Assembly: GCA_025531455.1 (NCBI GenBank)
Contig: JAMYHL010000088.1
Location: 82,030 to 146,029 of the forward strand
DNA from: Apiotrichum sp. Y4204
Lineage: Eukaryota > Basidiomycota > Tremellomycetes > Trichosporonales > Trichosporonaceae
Direction: 5' to 3'
Length of the DNA stretch: 64,000 nt
Under the pieces are notes generated by a model. That model was given only the letters and a program-made list of their open reading frames with translations, made no database searches and was not told the DNA's origin. Shown in pieces: positions 22,299-34,491 of the stretch; the stretch's first letter is position 1; each line of letters begins with the position of its first letter. Both the position numbers and the translations under genes were made by a program.

Positions 22299-22658
22299 CG
22301 TGGAGATTTGAAGTCGGTGAGGGGGGTGGGGGGGAGTGGATTGACGGTAGTGAGCTTGAAGGTAACTTGAAGTGCGTTCAGAAAGGTTGTGACCTGATCC
22401 CAAAAGTCGCAAAGTGTGCCCGCTCGAAAACGAAAAGTTAAGAAAATGACGTGGAGAAAATTGGCCACAAATCCTCCACTGATAATCTTCAATTGCGGCG
22501 CCCCGGATTTTCACGACCTACTCCATGTGGGACGCGTCGACAGCCGCCACCAGCCGTCGCCGCCCGCAGCAATGCGAGTTTCTTGATAAGAAACCCGGCA
22601 TCGATCCCCATCCACAACCTTCCATTCTCTCCATCCTCAACCACAAGCCCCCCACACA
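22299..22658. promoter_or_regulatory. Divergent promoter region NHP2 / aldehyde dehydrogenase
   Basis: This is a 360-base stretch between two divergent ATGs. It is pyrimidine-rich next to each start. It contains no supported gene and no motif I can name with confidence. Confidence 0.5.
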
Positions 22659-24265
22659 ATGCCGGTCACCGTCAACATCCAGACCACCATCAGCCCGTAC
22701 ACGCAGGAGCCGGTGTGCACGCGCCCGCTGCTGTCGCCGCCCGAGCTCGACAGCGTCATTGCCCAGGCCGTCAAGGCGCAGAAGGGATGGCGCAAGGTGC
22801 CCCTGGAGCAGCGCATTGCCATTGCCGAGAAGTGGATGGTGAGGGAGAAACAGCAGAGTTTGATGCTGATTCCAGACCGAGTTTGAGAGCGTCACCGACC
22901 TCTTGTGCGAGGACCTCTCGATCCAGATGGGCCGGTGAGTCATCCCGCTCGAAGACTTCTGACCACCCAGCCCGATCAGCTCGGCCAAGGGAGAGATCAA
23001 TGGCACCCTCTACCGTGCCCGCCACCTCATCAAGATTGCCAAGGAGTCGCTGGCGCCTATTCCCCAGACGGTGACCGACGACGATGCGAACAAGCGCACG
23101 ATTATCAAGCAGCCCCTGGGTGTCGTTGTGTGAGTAGATTCTCAGCTTGCGATCGCACACCGTTTCTGAGTGTGTCGGTCTAGCGAGTCATCCTCTATTT
23201 CCATGCTCTATTTGCGCTTACATCAGTGCCATCACGCCGTGGAACTACCCCCACCTCTGCACTGTCAACTCGGTCATCCCCGCGCTGCTCGCCGGTAACG
23301 CCGTGATCATCAAGCCCGCACCCCAGACGCCTCTTCCCGCTGAGCGTGTCCTCTCGGCGTTCATCGAGGCCGGCCTCCCCAACAACGTCCTTCAGGTCAT
23401 CCATCTTTCGCAGGAGGTCACCCTCGACAACCTGTGCACGGACCCGCGCGTTGACTTTGTCGCGTTTACCGGCTCGGTGCCTGGCGGCCGTGCCGTTCAG
23501 GAGGCGGCGTCGCGCGGCCAGGGCTTCAAGGGTGTTGGCCTCGAGCTGGGCGGCAAGGACCCTGCGTACGTCCGCGAAGATGCCGACATCAAGTACACGG
23601 TGGCCAACCTTGTCGACGGCGCGTTCTTCAACTCTGGTCAGTCGTGCTGTGCCATTGAGCGCATCTACGTCCACTCGGCCGTGTACGACGAGTTTATCAA
23701 GCTCTTCGCGGAGCAGACCCGCAACGACTACAAGCTCGGCGACCCGACCAAGCCCGAGACGACCCTCGGCCCCGTTGTTTCCCTCGCGTCGGCCAACCGC
23801 ATCCGCAAGCAGGTGAACGACGCCGTTGCCGCAGGCGCAAAGCTCCTTGTCTCCGAGTCCGAGTTCCCCGGGGCCAAGGAGGGCACGACCATGGTCGGCC
23901 CGCAGGTGCTCGTCAACGTCGACCACAACATGGAGATCATGACCGAGGAGACGTTCGGCCCCGCCATCGGCATCATGAAGGTCGAGAACGATGACGAGGC
24001 CCTCGGATACATGAACGACTCGGTGTACGGCCTCACAGCGTCCATCTGGACCAACGCCGACAACGAGGCGTCCATGGCCGCGTTCAACATGTTTGTCGAG
24101 GAGCTCGAGACAGGCACAGTGTACATGAACCGCGCGGACGCACTCGACCCCGCACTTCCCTGGACTGGCGTCAAGAACTCTGGCCGCGGCATCTCGCTTT
24201 CGGCTCTTGGCTACGACCAGCTCACGCACGCTAAGGCCGTCATGATGCGCGTCAAGACCGCCTAG
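22659..24265 (+). CDS. NAD(P)-dependent aldehyde dehydrogenase
   Basis: Oxidises an aldehyde to the acid; the substrate cannot be told from sequence. Model: join(22659..22838, 22876..22934, 22971..23129, 23227..24265), 478 aa, introns of 37, 36 and 97 nt. This is a standard cytosolic ALDH length without targeting presequence. Motifs in order: AITPWNYP (cofactor pocket), IIKPAPQTPLPAE, FTGSVPGGRAV (Rossmann glycine turn), LELGGKDP with general-base Glu239, FFNSGQSCCAIERIYV with catalytic Cys273, EIMTEETFGPAIGIM, and NDSVYGLTASIWT near the C-terminus. All catalytic residues are intact. Strong C-ending codon bias suggests high expression. Resemblance is to the broad ALDH family used for betaine, succinate-semialdehyde and similar substrates; I do not assign one. 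Confidence 0.93.
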
Positions 24266-24386
24266 GCCTGAAGTGTGTTGTGTACTAATTGTTGATAAAA
24301 TACATATATAAGGAGTCGGATGCAGGTGTAGAGTCTAGACAACAGAACCGGGTGTAATGTGTATGTCTCGTTAGATAGTCTGATCG

Positions 24387-27317
24387 TTATTCGGCGTGCA
24401 GCCAGTTCTCGTAATATGTTAGGCTCTGCTTCGGCGGCTCGTACGCCTCGACCTTGATGGATTCCATGGGGACCGAGGTGGAACGCACGCTGGGCTGTAT
24501 GCCGGGGCTGAGCTCATCTGGCTCCTGTCCGCCTGCGAGCTGTGCTGCGCGGACATAGAGCTGCAGGTCCTGGGGCTCGGCGGTGGATCCCGTCGCAAGC
24601 ACCTCGTCGTCCTGGTAGTGGATGTACCAGTCGTAGTCGCGCATGCGCTGGTCGAGGTCGGGCGGGTCGAGAAGATTGGCCACGAGCGTCTCGACCACAT
24701 GCGGAGGAAGGTCGGGCTCGAGCGTCAAGTTAGCGGGTTCGTCATCCTCCCGCTTAGGCGAGGACGACGATGCCCACCGCCGCGAGGTGCGGCGTGAGGA
24801 GTCCGCCGAGCGCGGTGTCGGGGATCCGTTCTCGATCGCCGAAACGGTCTCGAACGGGCTGTAAACGCCAGACTTGTTCCGGTGGCTCGTAAACTTGAGT
24901 GTTGATGTCATCTCATACGCGTAGATTTTCTCCACTTGCGACAGCACAGCAGGCTTGTAGTAGTCACCAAAGAGGGGCGTTGGCTCGGCACACTCGTCGC
25001 CCAGCGCGCCGAGGCTCGGTGGATCGAGATGCGTGGACGTGAACCAGTGGCGGTAATTCGGACGCGGCGCTCGAGGTACGCTTGCAGAGGGGGAATTGAC
25101 GCCTAGCTGATGGGTCAGTCCGGAAAATATCGCAGACCCACGAAGAAATTGATAGCAGCCTGTTTGTCCGCATCCAGAATAGAGTTGTTAAAGTATCGTC
25201 GAATATTTTCTGATATCAGTCATGGATGCCGGAGGGACGCTCACGGGCAAGGTCGCGCGAGTGACTTGTCCATTGGGTAGCTTTCGTAGGACGATATGTG
25301 TCGCGGTTGACGACTGCACTTCCTGTGTACTGGTAGGCCAGGACTGGGGTTAGATAGATTCTGCGCAGGGCTTACAGTCTCCGTGATCGTGGTACATCTG
25401 GTGGGTAAGCTCAATTAACCAAGGTATCACCCACCTCAGTCAACACCTCGACGGCATCGCATGCGAAAGGGAGATTCGGGCTTGCTAGAAGGCCAAGAGC
25501 ATATAGCTGGTGCCCAAAGGCACGCTTGGCGATAGCAAATTGCGCAGCATTGGTGCGGTCCAGGCAGTCGACGCAGTTGACCCGCAGAATCCCGCACTGC
25601 AGCATCGGCATGTCACGGCGGGTCTCAGAGCAGACCTCGTTGCGCGCTGCCCCGCCGTGGAAAAAGTGTGTGTACTGTATGCTCTCCTCACACACATCCT
25701 CGAGAATGCCCATGACATCCTGGTGGCGACTGAGGGTTAGATAATGAGCGGTGCTAAACCCACCTTTTGGCAGCCTGGGCCATGTCCCACGCGATGTAGC
25801 GCATCTTCTTGCCTTCGGGAAGGAACTGATTGAGATACTCGACACATTCACCATACTCCGAGAGGAGCTTGGACTCGCGGGGAACGGTTTCCTTGCTCTT
25901 GACGAGGTTGAGAATGAAGATTGGTGCGCCATAGCGGCCGAGAAGGTCATCAAAGTGCTTGGCGGCCGGGGTATAGAATGGATCCTTGATGGTGACTGCT
26001 GGTGAGCTGAGAGTAATCGAAGCGACATACTTTCAATTGGGGGTTTCGGCGTCTTAATGTCCGTCGTCTGATGCCACATCACAGGAATACTGCCGCGCAG
26101 CTGCACAAAACTCGTGTAGCCGCCGTAGTCGGCGCCAGCCTCAGCGTTCAGGGGATATCCGAACGGTGTTGCCAGAGGTTCAGACACGATCTGTTCCGTT
26201 TCGACTTCATTTGCCACGTCGCCCTGGGGTCAGCACTGCAACATATGACCAGCTCACGTTCTCATCAGCTCCGCGAGTCAGGAAGCGTACGCCAGCATGA
26301 TAGCGGGATCGCCGAGCGATGAGCGTCAGGTAGACTGTTCTGGAGAAGACGTTGATTTCTGTAGTTAGTGCTGGCGAGGAAGGCACACTCACTCGTCTGG
26401 TCAAACGAGCCATGGATCAATGGCAGGGCCCATTGACTGCGCTTGCTGGGATCCTCGAGGTCGAATGCAGGTTCAAGTAGATGGTGATTCCACATGAATC
26501 GCAGGTCAAATGGGCGCTCATCCGGTCGTCTTGTGAGATTGACCTGAAGAGTGTTCGTGATGTCGTATGAGTAGCTGCAGAGGTTAGCTAATACAGTGCA
26601 CACAGCTCACGAGAAGTAGAAGTTCTTGGACAGATCGACCTGGTCAAAGAGGCTACTCAATCTGGAGTCAGGTGGCAGTCGATAGGTAAACCTACTTTGC
26701 ATCCTGTGAGTGGACGGTGGCCTTTGGCGAGATGCTAATGAGCTGTTGTAAGAGATGTTCCATGATAACCGCACCTTTGTTTTGTCGCAGTGGTAAACTG
26801 GTCTGTCAGCCCAGTGCTTACACTCTATCTCGCCTAGCACTCACTGTAATGACCGCCGAGGAGACCGACAACCGACCGGGCCGTGATAATGACCATGTGC
26901 CAGACGCTGGTGAACCGCACAAAGCCCACAATGCCATAGAAGTCGAGCACGGGGGTCAACCCCCCCTGGCTCCTGTTTCCGTCCTCAACCATGCGGAGAA
27001 GGAGCTCGAGCTGCTCGTCGTCATAGTGCATCGCATCCTCGACAACGTTTAGCTCCTCGGCGTCGGTGCGGTCGATCTTGAGCACACGATGGGTGTTCCC
27101 GGCCGAGGCAGTGATGTAGTACCGACTGTGAGTGAGTCTATGAATCCATGGAGTACATTCCGGTTGTCCGTCTGGGAGTATGCCATCGTCCATGCTTGCC
27201 TTCCTCCTCATCTATCTCACCGCCGACACTCTCTGCTCACACTTTAGTCTCGTACAGAGTGTACTGGGACAGCCCCGAGGGGTCGTCGGTGTCGTCCATC
27301 GGCCTCCGCTGCTGCAT
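24387..27317 (-). CDS. FIG4: Phosphoinositide 5-phosphatase Fig4 (Sac domain)
   Basis: Vacuolar/endosomal PtdIns(3,5)P2 5-phosphatase that works in a complex with Fab1 and Vac14. Model: complement(join(24387..25106, 25142..25209, 25245..25343, 25376..25397, 25435..25729, 25764..25995, 26031..26223, 26258..26358, 26393..26574, 26611..26661, 26696..26742, 26775..26797, 26845..27125, 27241..27317)), 796 aa. Fourteen exons are separated by introns of 32-47 nt except the first (115 nt). Fig4-type N-terminus: [20 protein letters not shown], then [52 protein letters not shown]. The Sac catalytic loop CVDCLDRTN is intact (Cys448, Arg454). The C-terminal region includes [14 protein letters not shown] and ENWLHAE. 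One acceptor (25996 or 25999) is a tandem CAGCAG; the one giving family length was used. Confidence 0.93.
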
Positions 27318-28349
27318 TGTAGCGGAGTGTTGGAGGATGCGCGCTTATGGGTGGCGACGGCAGCGATGACGAATAGAGTGAATGATTTGTTGTTGGTTCA
27401 GTAGTGTACCTACCAACCAGTGTTGTTGCCGTCGCCTGCGTACGCCGTGGTGTGGCCGAGTCGCGCGTGGTGCTTGTGGCAACGGCGCTGGCCGCTGGTT
27501 GGCTGATGATAACGCGCCCAGAGGGACAATTGAGATCTTGCCCAAGATGGGTCGGCAATGGCGCAATGGCGCAGACGGCCCAGACCCCGTGACTGGACGT
27601 GACTGTGCTTGCTGTGCTCGCCGCTCTCAGCCGGAACCTGTGCATTAGAATGAAATGCCTTCTCTCATGGTGCCTTATGATTAGGGCATTTAATAGGAGC
27701 TGGGCACGTTGTCAGAAGGAGAATAGCCCCACGTGATGATCCAACTTTTGTCTAGTCTAGCTAGTCTAGTCTTCCTCCCTTTGCCCCTGCCGATGACTTT
27801 CTAGTCGACGGAGTCGGAGTCGGTAGGATCGGCCCGGGGAGCGCGGTACGGCAGAGGTGGTGCTCATCTCTGTCTTTTCTCGAGACCTCCTTGGACCCTT
27901 TCGTCCCTTTCCTTCCTTCTGCGCCCCCCTAGTAGGTGTCTTCCCTCCCTGCCCCTTCCCAGCTGTGGACGTGCGGTTGTCATCTTTGATTACGGTTGTC
28001 TCCATTCTCGTCCTGTTATTATTGTCCATTCCTCCTCATTCCCCCCCCCCCCTCCCCCTTCCTCCCCAACCAGCCAGGTTATCCCCGGCTGGGTCACCCA
28101 CCTTCTCTCCTCCCCATCCATCCCCATCCTCTCGCCATCACCGATCCAACGCCTCTTTGGCACGACGGTCGTGTGGCACAGACACGCCCCGACACTACAT
28201 GGTAATCTCGCAATCTCACCACCGACTTCGCTTAGCCCTGGCCATCGCACTCCACACATCCAGCCGCGGATAACCTTTTTTTTTTTTTTTTTTCTTCTGC
28301 TGCGCTCCATCACCAGTACTGTCAGTGATCCATCCACATCCGGGACACA
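27318..28349. promoter_or_regulatory. Divergent intergenic region FIG4 / alpha-arrestin
   Basis: No gene seen in this kilobase. The side next to the arrestin start is strongly pyrimidine-biased, with a C run near 28046-28055 and a T run of about 20 at 28276-28297, just 50-75 bases before the ATG. Such tracts are common in fungal leaders and promoters. Confidence 0.5.
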
Positions 28350-31300
28350 ATGAAGAACCAGCCCCCGCTGCAGATCCGCCTCACCGAGCCGGTCATCTTC
28401 CTCCGAGGGCCGTCGACCGGAGCAGACTTTCGCGGCCGACCGCAATCAGTGCGAGATGGCCAGCCGGCCATGGTGCGCGGGTTACTGACCCTGCGCCTCA
28501 ACAAACCGACGCGTATCAGGAACATTAGCATCAACCTTGATGGCAAGAGTCGGACAGAGTGGCCTGAGGGTATGTGGCGTGGTTTGCGGCGCCAGCGAGC
28601 GGCACGCCGTGTCTGCGGCCTTTTCTGACGCCCTTGGCAGGTATCGGCTCTCGTCGGACAGAAACATATGAGGAGCACCAGATCATCAATGAGACAACAA
28701 CCTTTTTCTCTGGGACGGATTACGCTGCTGCGAAGATTGCACGCCGGACACAGTCGCTCGGGCCCGGCACGCAGGCCCAGTACGACCTGAGTTCCGACGA
28801 GGAAGAAGGCGACGACGAGGACGAGGCGTATGACCTCCGGCGTAGTCGAAAGTACCCGCGGTCCGCTAGCGTGCTTCCTTCCAACCCGGACGACTGGATG
28901 TCGTGGCACCGCGATGGTCTCTCACGGCCGGTCAGCCCAGAGCCAGAGCTGCCGTCCCATCAAGACAGTGTTGCATCACTGACGAACCTGCGCGCTGACC
29001 CCATTCGGGAGCGCGGACCTTCCCCAGCCTACACACCGTCCTATACTCCTCCCATCAGCTCTGGGAACCAGTCACTCCCAGATGTCACTTCGGGCCTCCG
29101 TTCTCACGCAGATGGTGCCGATTCTTCTAGCACAGCTGCCGAAACGCGGGGTTCGAACCATGCCCTGGCTGCTCCCGACGACGTGTGGCACCCGAGTACA
29201 CCCGCTGGCAACCCCGAGAATGCAATCTTCCCGGCCGTCACTGACCCTGGTCTTCCGACAACCTCAGCCATCAGGTTCCAGAGTCCCGAGCGTCACAAGG
29301 TGGAGCTGAATGGAGACGGTGGAGAGGCTGAGGATGTGCTCTCGCCGATGCCAACCGCCATTCACGCGTCGCCACCGATTCTCGCGAACACTTCGCCGTC
29401 TCTGGCTGCGTCCATCTCATCAATCCCACAAGGCGCTCCACTGTCTCTCCTTCCGAGCCGGGCCGAGTCTACGCAGACGATTGATTCACGAAGCTCGGAC
29501 GCAAACGAATACCACCCTGTGATGGCTGCGCATCGCACCGCAGTCAACACGCCCATGGGAACGCCGCCATCAATGTCCCCCCGGCTGGGTTCGCCCAGGC
29601 TGGGCGGCGGCGGTTTTCTTGATGAGGGTGAGCGTGAGCGGCCTGGAGCCAGCCGCCGCCGGTCGAGCGGACTGCGTGCGGCCCAGACTCCGTCCTCAGG
29701 CGTGAGCCCTATCGCATCCAATCTCCCCAGTCCTCGTACGTCGATGGATCTGGACAGTCGTTTTGGTCGGGGGCCTGGGTCGATCTTTGGTAACGGCACT
29801 GCCGGTAGCGGTTCAGACCTGCCTTCCTCGACAGCGAGTACTTTTGCGTTCAACGATGACCTCCGCGGGCGGAAGAACCACCATCACAAGTTCAGTCTCT
29901 CAGCTGCGCTCCGTGGTCTAAGTCAGGACATTCATGATCGTGTCCGGGGCGGGCACAGCAGATCTCAGAGCCGCGCCAGCAGCCGGACTCGCGGGACGGA
30001 AACCCCACGCACACCCCACTGGCATCTCCCAGAGTCTGTGCCGTCCTCCCAGCCCATGTCCCGCAACTCGAGCGTCACCAACCTGCGGGCAGCAGTGGAC
30101 GAATCCTTCAAGGGACGCCGGAGTCGGTCGCGTGATAACCGCGGCCAGAGCCCTGGGAGACGCGATGACAGCCGTGGACGCAGTCGGAATCGCAGGTTTG
30201 GAAAAGACGAGGACGAGGACGTGCACAACTGGAGAGAGTTCCGCAAGGGTATGTCAGGCGTGTTATCGTACAAGTGCGTTTCTAACACGTCCAGGTATCT
30301 ACAACTACCCGATCTCATTCACCATTCCCCTCAATGCTCCACCAACGATCCACTCCGAGTTTGGCTCTGTGGTATACAAGCTCAAGGCGACGGTTGTGCG
30401 CGTTGGTGCACTGACGTCCAACTTCGTGGAGGAGATGGAGGTCAACATGGTCGCCGGCCCGCAGGAGGACGACATGGAGGAGACGGACAATGTCATTGTC
30501 GAGCGTCAGTGGGAGGACCAGATGCGGTACCAGATTGCTCTGAGCGGCAAGGCGTTCCCCATCGGCGGTGTCATACCCATGAGCATACGTCTCATGCCTT
30601 TGGCCAAGTGCAAGATCCACCGTTTGACCGTGGCGTTGGAGGAGAAGACGGACTATTTTGCGGTTGGGAAGAAGATTGCGCGACACGAGACGCCGCGGCG
30701 GTTCATCCTGTTTTCTGCCAAGAACACGGATCCGCACCGGAAGGAGCGCCCAGAACCGCTGCTCCCCATTCTGAGCGATACAGTGTGCTTGAAGGACTCG
30801 CCCCTCGCCGAGATGGCACGCAATGCAGCGCTCAACAATCCCCGCGAATTTGCAGAATTCTCCAACCCCGAAGACGACGTGTACGCATCACTCTGCGACC
30901 CGCTCGGGCCGTGGCATCTCGAAAAGGACCTCATCGTCCCTGACTGCCATACGCGCATCAAGTTTACGACCAAGCACGAGCAGACGAACATCTCGGTCGG
31001 GCACTGGCTGAAAGTGACGCTCCGTGTCGAGCGTGGCGACGACCACGCCGTCGACTCGAAGGGCCGCAGGAAGCAGTTTGACATTATCATGTGAGTGGAG
31101 AAGCTGTACAACAAAGATTTGCAGCTGACACGACCCAGCGAGACCCCCATCAAGATCCTCGACTGTCGTGTCAATCCGCAGTACAACTCCCTGCCGTCAT
31201 ACGAACGCCTCGGGGCGGAGCAGAACCAGGTCTCGAACGGCTGCACTGTCCACGCCAAGGCGGGTGGCGCCCAGGTGCTTCCACGCACGGTCCTGATTGG

Positions 31301-31679
31301 TACTTCGGCGGCAGTGCACGCTGCCTCGCATGCCGCACATGCTGTGCTGGACGCGATTGGGAGCAGCAAGGAGCACCCGCCACCGGCGGCGCATACGCAC
31401 CACCCGCGCATCGAGGACCACAGCCAGGACGAGGACACTTTGCTGGAGCGCAACATTGTGTTTGACCGCCTCATGAGCGGCCAGGAGACCGAGACGGGCG
31501 AGCTGCCCCCAACGTATGGCGAGGCCGTTGCAAATGCGATCCGCAGCGCGCGCAGCGCGAGCCGCGCCGCAAGCCGCGCACCCTCTGTCATTCCCAGCGT
31601 GCCCGTTAGCCGAGTCGCGAGCCGCACGCTGAGCAGAAATGCCAGCCGAGCAAGGCTGTATATCGGGGATGATGAATAA
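28350..31679 (+). CDS. Alpha-arrestin (ART-type ubiquitin ligase adaptor)
   Basis: Adaptor that recruits the Nedd4-type ligase Rsp5 to plasma-membrane transporters to trigger endocytosis. Model: join(28350..28569, 28641..30248, 30295..31090, 31139..31679), 1054 aa, introns of 71, 46 and 48 nt. The arrestin N-domain opens with LQIRLTEPVIFLRG and GLLTLRLNKPTRIRNISI. After TTTFFSG a Ser/Pro-rich disordered insert of about 440 residues interrupts the fold. The fold resumes at IYNYPISFTIPLNAPPTIHS and continues through the C-domain (FPIGGVIPMSIRLMPLAKC, WLKVTLRVER). Rsp5-binding candidates: PPTY at 998-1001 and LPSY soon after the arrestin fold. The C-terminus is a run of SRxxSR repeats, likely phosphorylated. 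It resembles Rod1/Rog3/CreD-like ARTs; the exact orthologue is uncertain. Confidence 0.88.
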
Positions 31680-31849
31680 CCCCCCTCTTTTGATCCCGCC
31701 TGACTTCATTCTTGTCTCATACAATGGACAAGGACCTTGCATTAATATCATCACGATAGATCTAGACCCAACACTGTCATATGTACTCTGCGGAGATGTA
31801 CGAGTGGTCGAAGAAATCGTTACTGGGGTGCATACAACTTCCTTTCCTA

Positions 31850-34117
31850 TCAGTTCTTCCGGAGCTTGACGGGCTCGGGGTCTCCAAAGCTTTGCAACAG
31901 CTGAGAGGTTAAGACTTCGCTCGGATACCTCCTTACTCACGTTGGTACCATTGACAATGCCGGTGGTGGCGACGATGAAGCGCCGCCCGCCGCGCCGGCT
32001 CATCCAGCGCAGCGCAGCAATCTCGGCGTACGTGCACCCGCCAAGGAAGAAGACTAGCGTGGTGCGCGGTGTGCTGCTGCTGGCATTGCTGGGACTCGCG
32101 CCCGCCTGGGTATCGCTCGTGCCGCCCGGCAGTGCATTGACCGTCTCCTCCATGCCTTTGAAGCCCGTCACCGGTCTACGGCCCTCCATGCGCACGACAT
32201 CTGCCTTGGCATCGGCTGCAAGTCCGCTGCGCTGCGCCGCGGCCTGTACGAGGCGGACGGAGAGCGGTGCGTAGCCCGAGTACACGAACGAAATGTCGGT
32301 GGGGTGCGCGTCGTCCATCTCGTTGGTGATGAGGCGGAGCGGCTTGCGGACCGTGACGAATGGCGTCGGCGACGGCGACTTGACGAGCAGACCCAGCTCC
32401 TGCAGGTGGACGAGCAACGGGAGGTGGTGATAGCCGTATGTCTGCAGGAAGTCTCGCTTGAACGCCTCGAGTTGCTTTTGCTTGATGCCGCCGTTTGTGA
32501 TAGACATGAGCACCGCCGAGCGCAGGATGGGCCACATGGTGCCCTGCTGGCACACCAGGTCCTCGATGAGCGCAAACTGTCCCGCCATATCGTACCCAGC
32601 CACGAGGTTCTGCTGTGCTTCGAGGTTCTTATTGAACTCCTCTGTTCGAGTGACAGGCATGAGCTTTTCGGCGAGTGCGGTATCTGAATGTCAGACATGC
32701 TCGGACATTGAGAAATAGCACGTACGCAAACGCAGAGCTTGCTGCTCAGACTGGAGCCCGCCGAGCTTGCCCACGAAGTCCTTCATCTGCGACACGCTCT
32801 TGAGGTTCTTCGCTCCGCCATAATCGTCCTCCAGTCGGCGCGCAAGCTTTGACAGCCGCACGCCCACAACGGCAAAGTTGAGATCGCGGATCTCGCCGAA
32901 CAACTTGTCGGCCGACGAGAGCGGATGTTTCCGCTTCTTTGTTGCCGTGGAGCCCGGGTCGAGGACCTGCGGCTCGATCTCGATGTGCGCTGTCATTAGC
33001 TTTGCGAGATTTACGAGGGGCGAAACTATCTCGCTCACCATTGTGGATCCCCACAAATTCATCCAACATGCCCTCGTACGTGAGCTGCGTGCACATGGGC
33101 GTGACCCAGTCGACGGCGCGGTCGAGGATGATCATGCTGTCGATGTGTTCTGATGGATCGATGTCAGGCCTGAGGCGTTCAACCTGCGCCGCAAGCTTCT
33201 TGGCAGCATCACCCTTGGCAATCACGCGGGGAATCGTGCCGAACGCGCGCTGAAGAGTCGTGAGCGCCAGGCTCGAGTAGTAGATGGGTGTCTCGTCGCC
33301 GCGCTGTTCCGTCAGTCATTGCAAGCTGGTTCAACTTCTGTTTGGCAAGCTTACCAGAAACACATCACGCGCCACGTCCTCGAGCTCGAGCGAGAGCACG
33401 TCGTCCTCTATCGGGATGAGCTCGAGCTTGAACTGGATGTCAGATAGGAAGCGATCCCTGCACGCACCTCTGTGAGAGTCACATCACCTGCCACACCTTC
33501 CTCCTCCATTATCCTCCGGCACAGCTCGTTGACGCGCGGGACGAGGAGGACGGTGTACACGAGCCCCGGGGACGCGCGCACCTGCTCGGCGATGACGCGC
33601 ATGTGGTCGCGCTTGGGACGGCACAGCCATATGACGTTGCGCGTCGACACGTTTAGCGGGCCCGACTCGAGCCAGAACATCTTGTCCACGCCATGGTGCT
33701 GCAGTGTGAAAGAGACGAGTGAGTTAAGAGCAGATTGAGTGTCAGCAAGGTATCGTCTTATCTGCCTTCCCTACGTCATCGCCGATACCCACCTTCAAGC
33801 TCGCGACGTCGATAACGAGTCCCAGCGGGCCGGCTAATGCGGGGTCGAGGACGAGCGTCTTGGCACCTTGCACCTGGGAGTGAGCAACAGCGAGGAGAAT
33901 GGACAGCGCGGTGCAGATAAGATGGCATCCTCTTCCCATCTGCGCTGCGCGGACCACTCACGTCATTGAGCGCCTCGACGAGAGCCTGCTTCCCAAGTTC
34001 GCGGAGGACGCCGACGTCGGGCCCAGGAGCGCGTTCGGGGGCGGGAAGCGTGCTCTCCGAGTCGCCCGAGGTCGAGGGCGGGGGCAGGCGCGAGGGGCCG
34101 GCTGCTGGTGTGGCCAT
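31850..34117 (-). CDS. VPS33: Vps33, Sec1/Munc18 subunit of HOPS/CORVET
   Basis: SM protein that templates SNARE assembly at vacuole and endosome as part of the class C Vps complexes. Model: complement(join(31850..31900, 31941..32683, 32726..32989, 33039..33303, 33355..33432, 33468..33698, 33793..33873, 33962..34117)), 622 aa, eight exons, seven introns of 35-94 nt, all phases consistent. Diagnostic blocks: GAKTLVLDPALAGPLGLVID, HHGVDKMFWLESGPLN, RPKRDHMRVIAEQV, IPIEDDVLSLELEDVARD, DSMIILDRAVDWVTPMCTQL, LTYEGMLDEFVGIHN and GFKGMEETVN. The C-terminus has TLVFFLGGCTYAEIAALRW, the usual SM ending. The Pro-rich N-terminal tail (about 30 residues) is typical of basidiomycete Vps33. Transcription diverges from CK2 beta. 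Confidence 0.95.
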
Positions 34118-34491
34118 GGTGGTGGGTGGTGGTGGAGATGGTGATGGTGATGCAGAGGTGGATGATGCCGAATTGGACGGGACAGCGTGGGTGGCATGTG
34201 TGCGGCAGGGGAGCGACAGGGAAGCAAGACTTTGAATCCATTTTGGCTGGGCGGGCACAGGCTGCCAGGCTGTGAGTGCCATTTCACTGTGCACATGGGT
34301 GGCTGCTGTTTTCACTGTTGCTGCCGCGGTTGCTGCTCTCACTCACACTTGTCCCACTCGTCCGCTGCTTGCAGTGCTCCCCTCCGCCTCGCCCTTTCCA
34401 TTTCCGAGATTCCTTCCTTTCTTTCTCTCCTCTCTCCCATCTCATGTCTCTCACGTCGTACATTGCAGGCCAAGTCTTCAACACCACCATC
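34118..34491. promoter_or_regulatory. Divergent promoter region VPS33 / CK2 beta
   Basis: This is a 374-base stretch between two divergent starts. The CK2 beta side is CT-rich (about 34320-34450), typical of highly expressed fungal promoters. No gene seen. Confidence 0.5.

Noticed and set aside
28574..30943. A single 789-codon frame through the arrestin gene
   Set aside because: After 30248 this frame loses the arrestin sequence. A 46-nt intron (30249-30294) returns to the conserved fold. The true start is 28350 in the previous exon.
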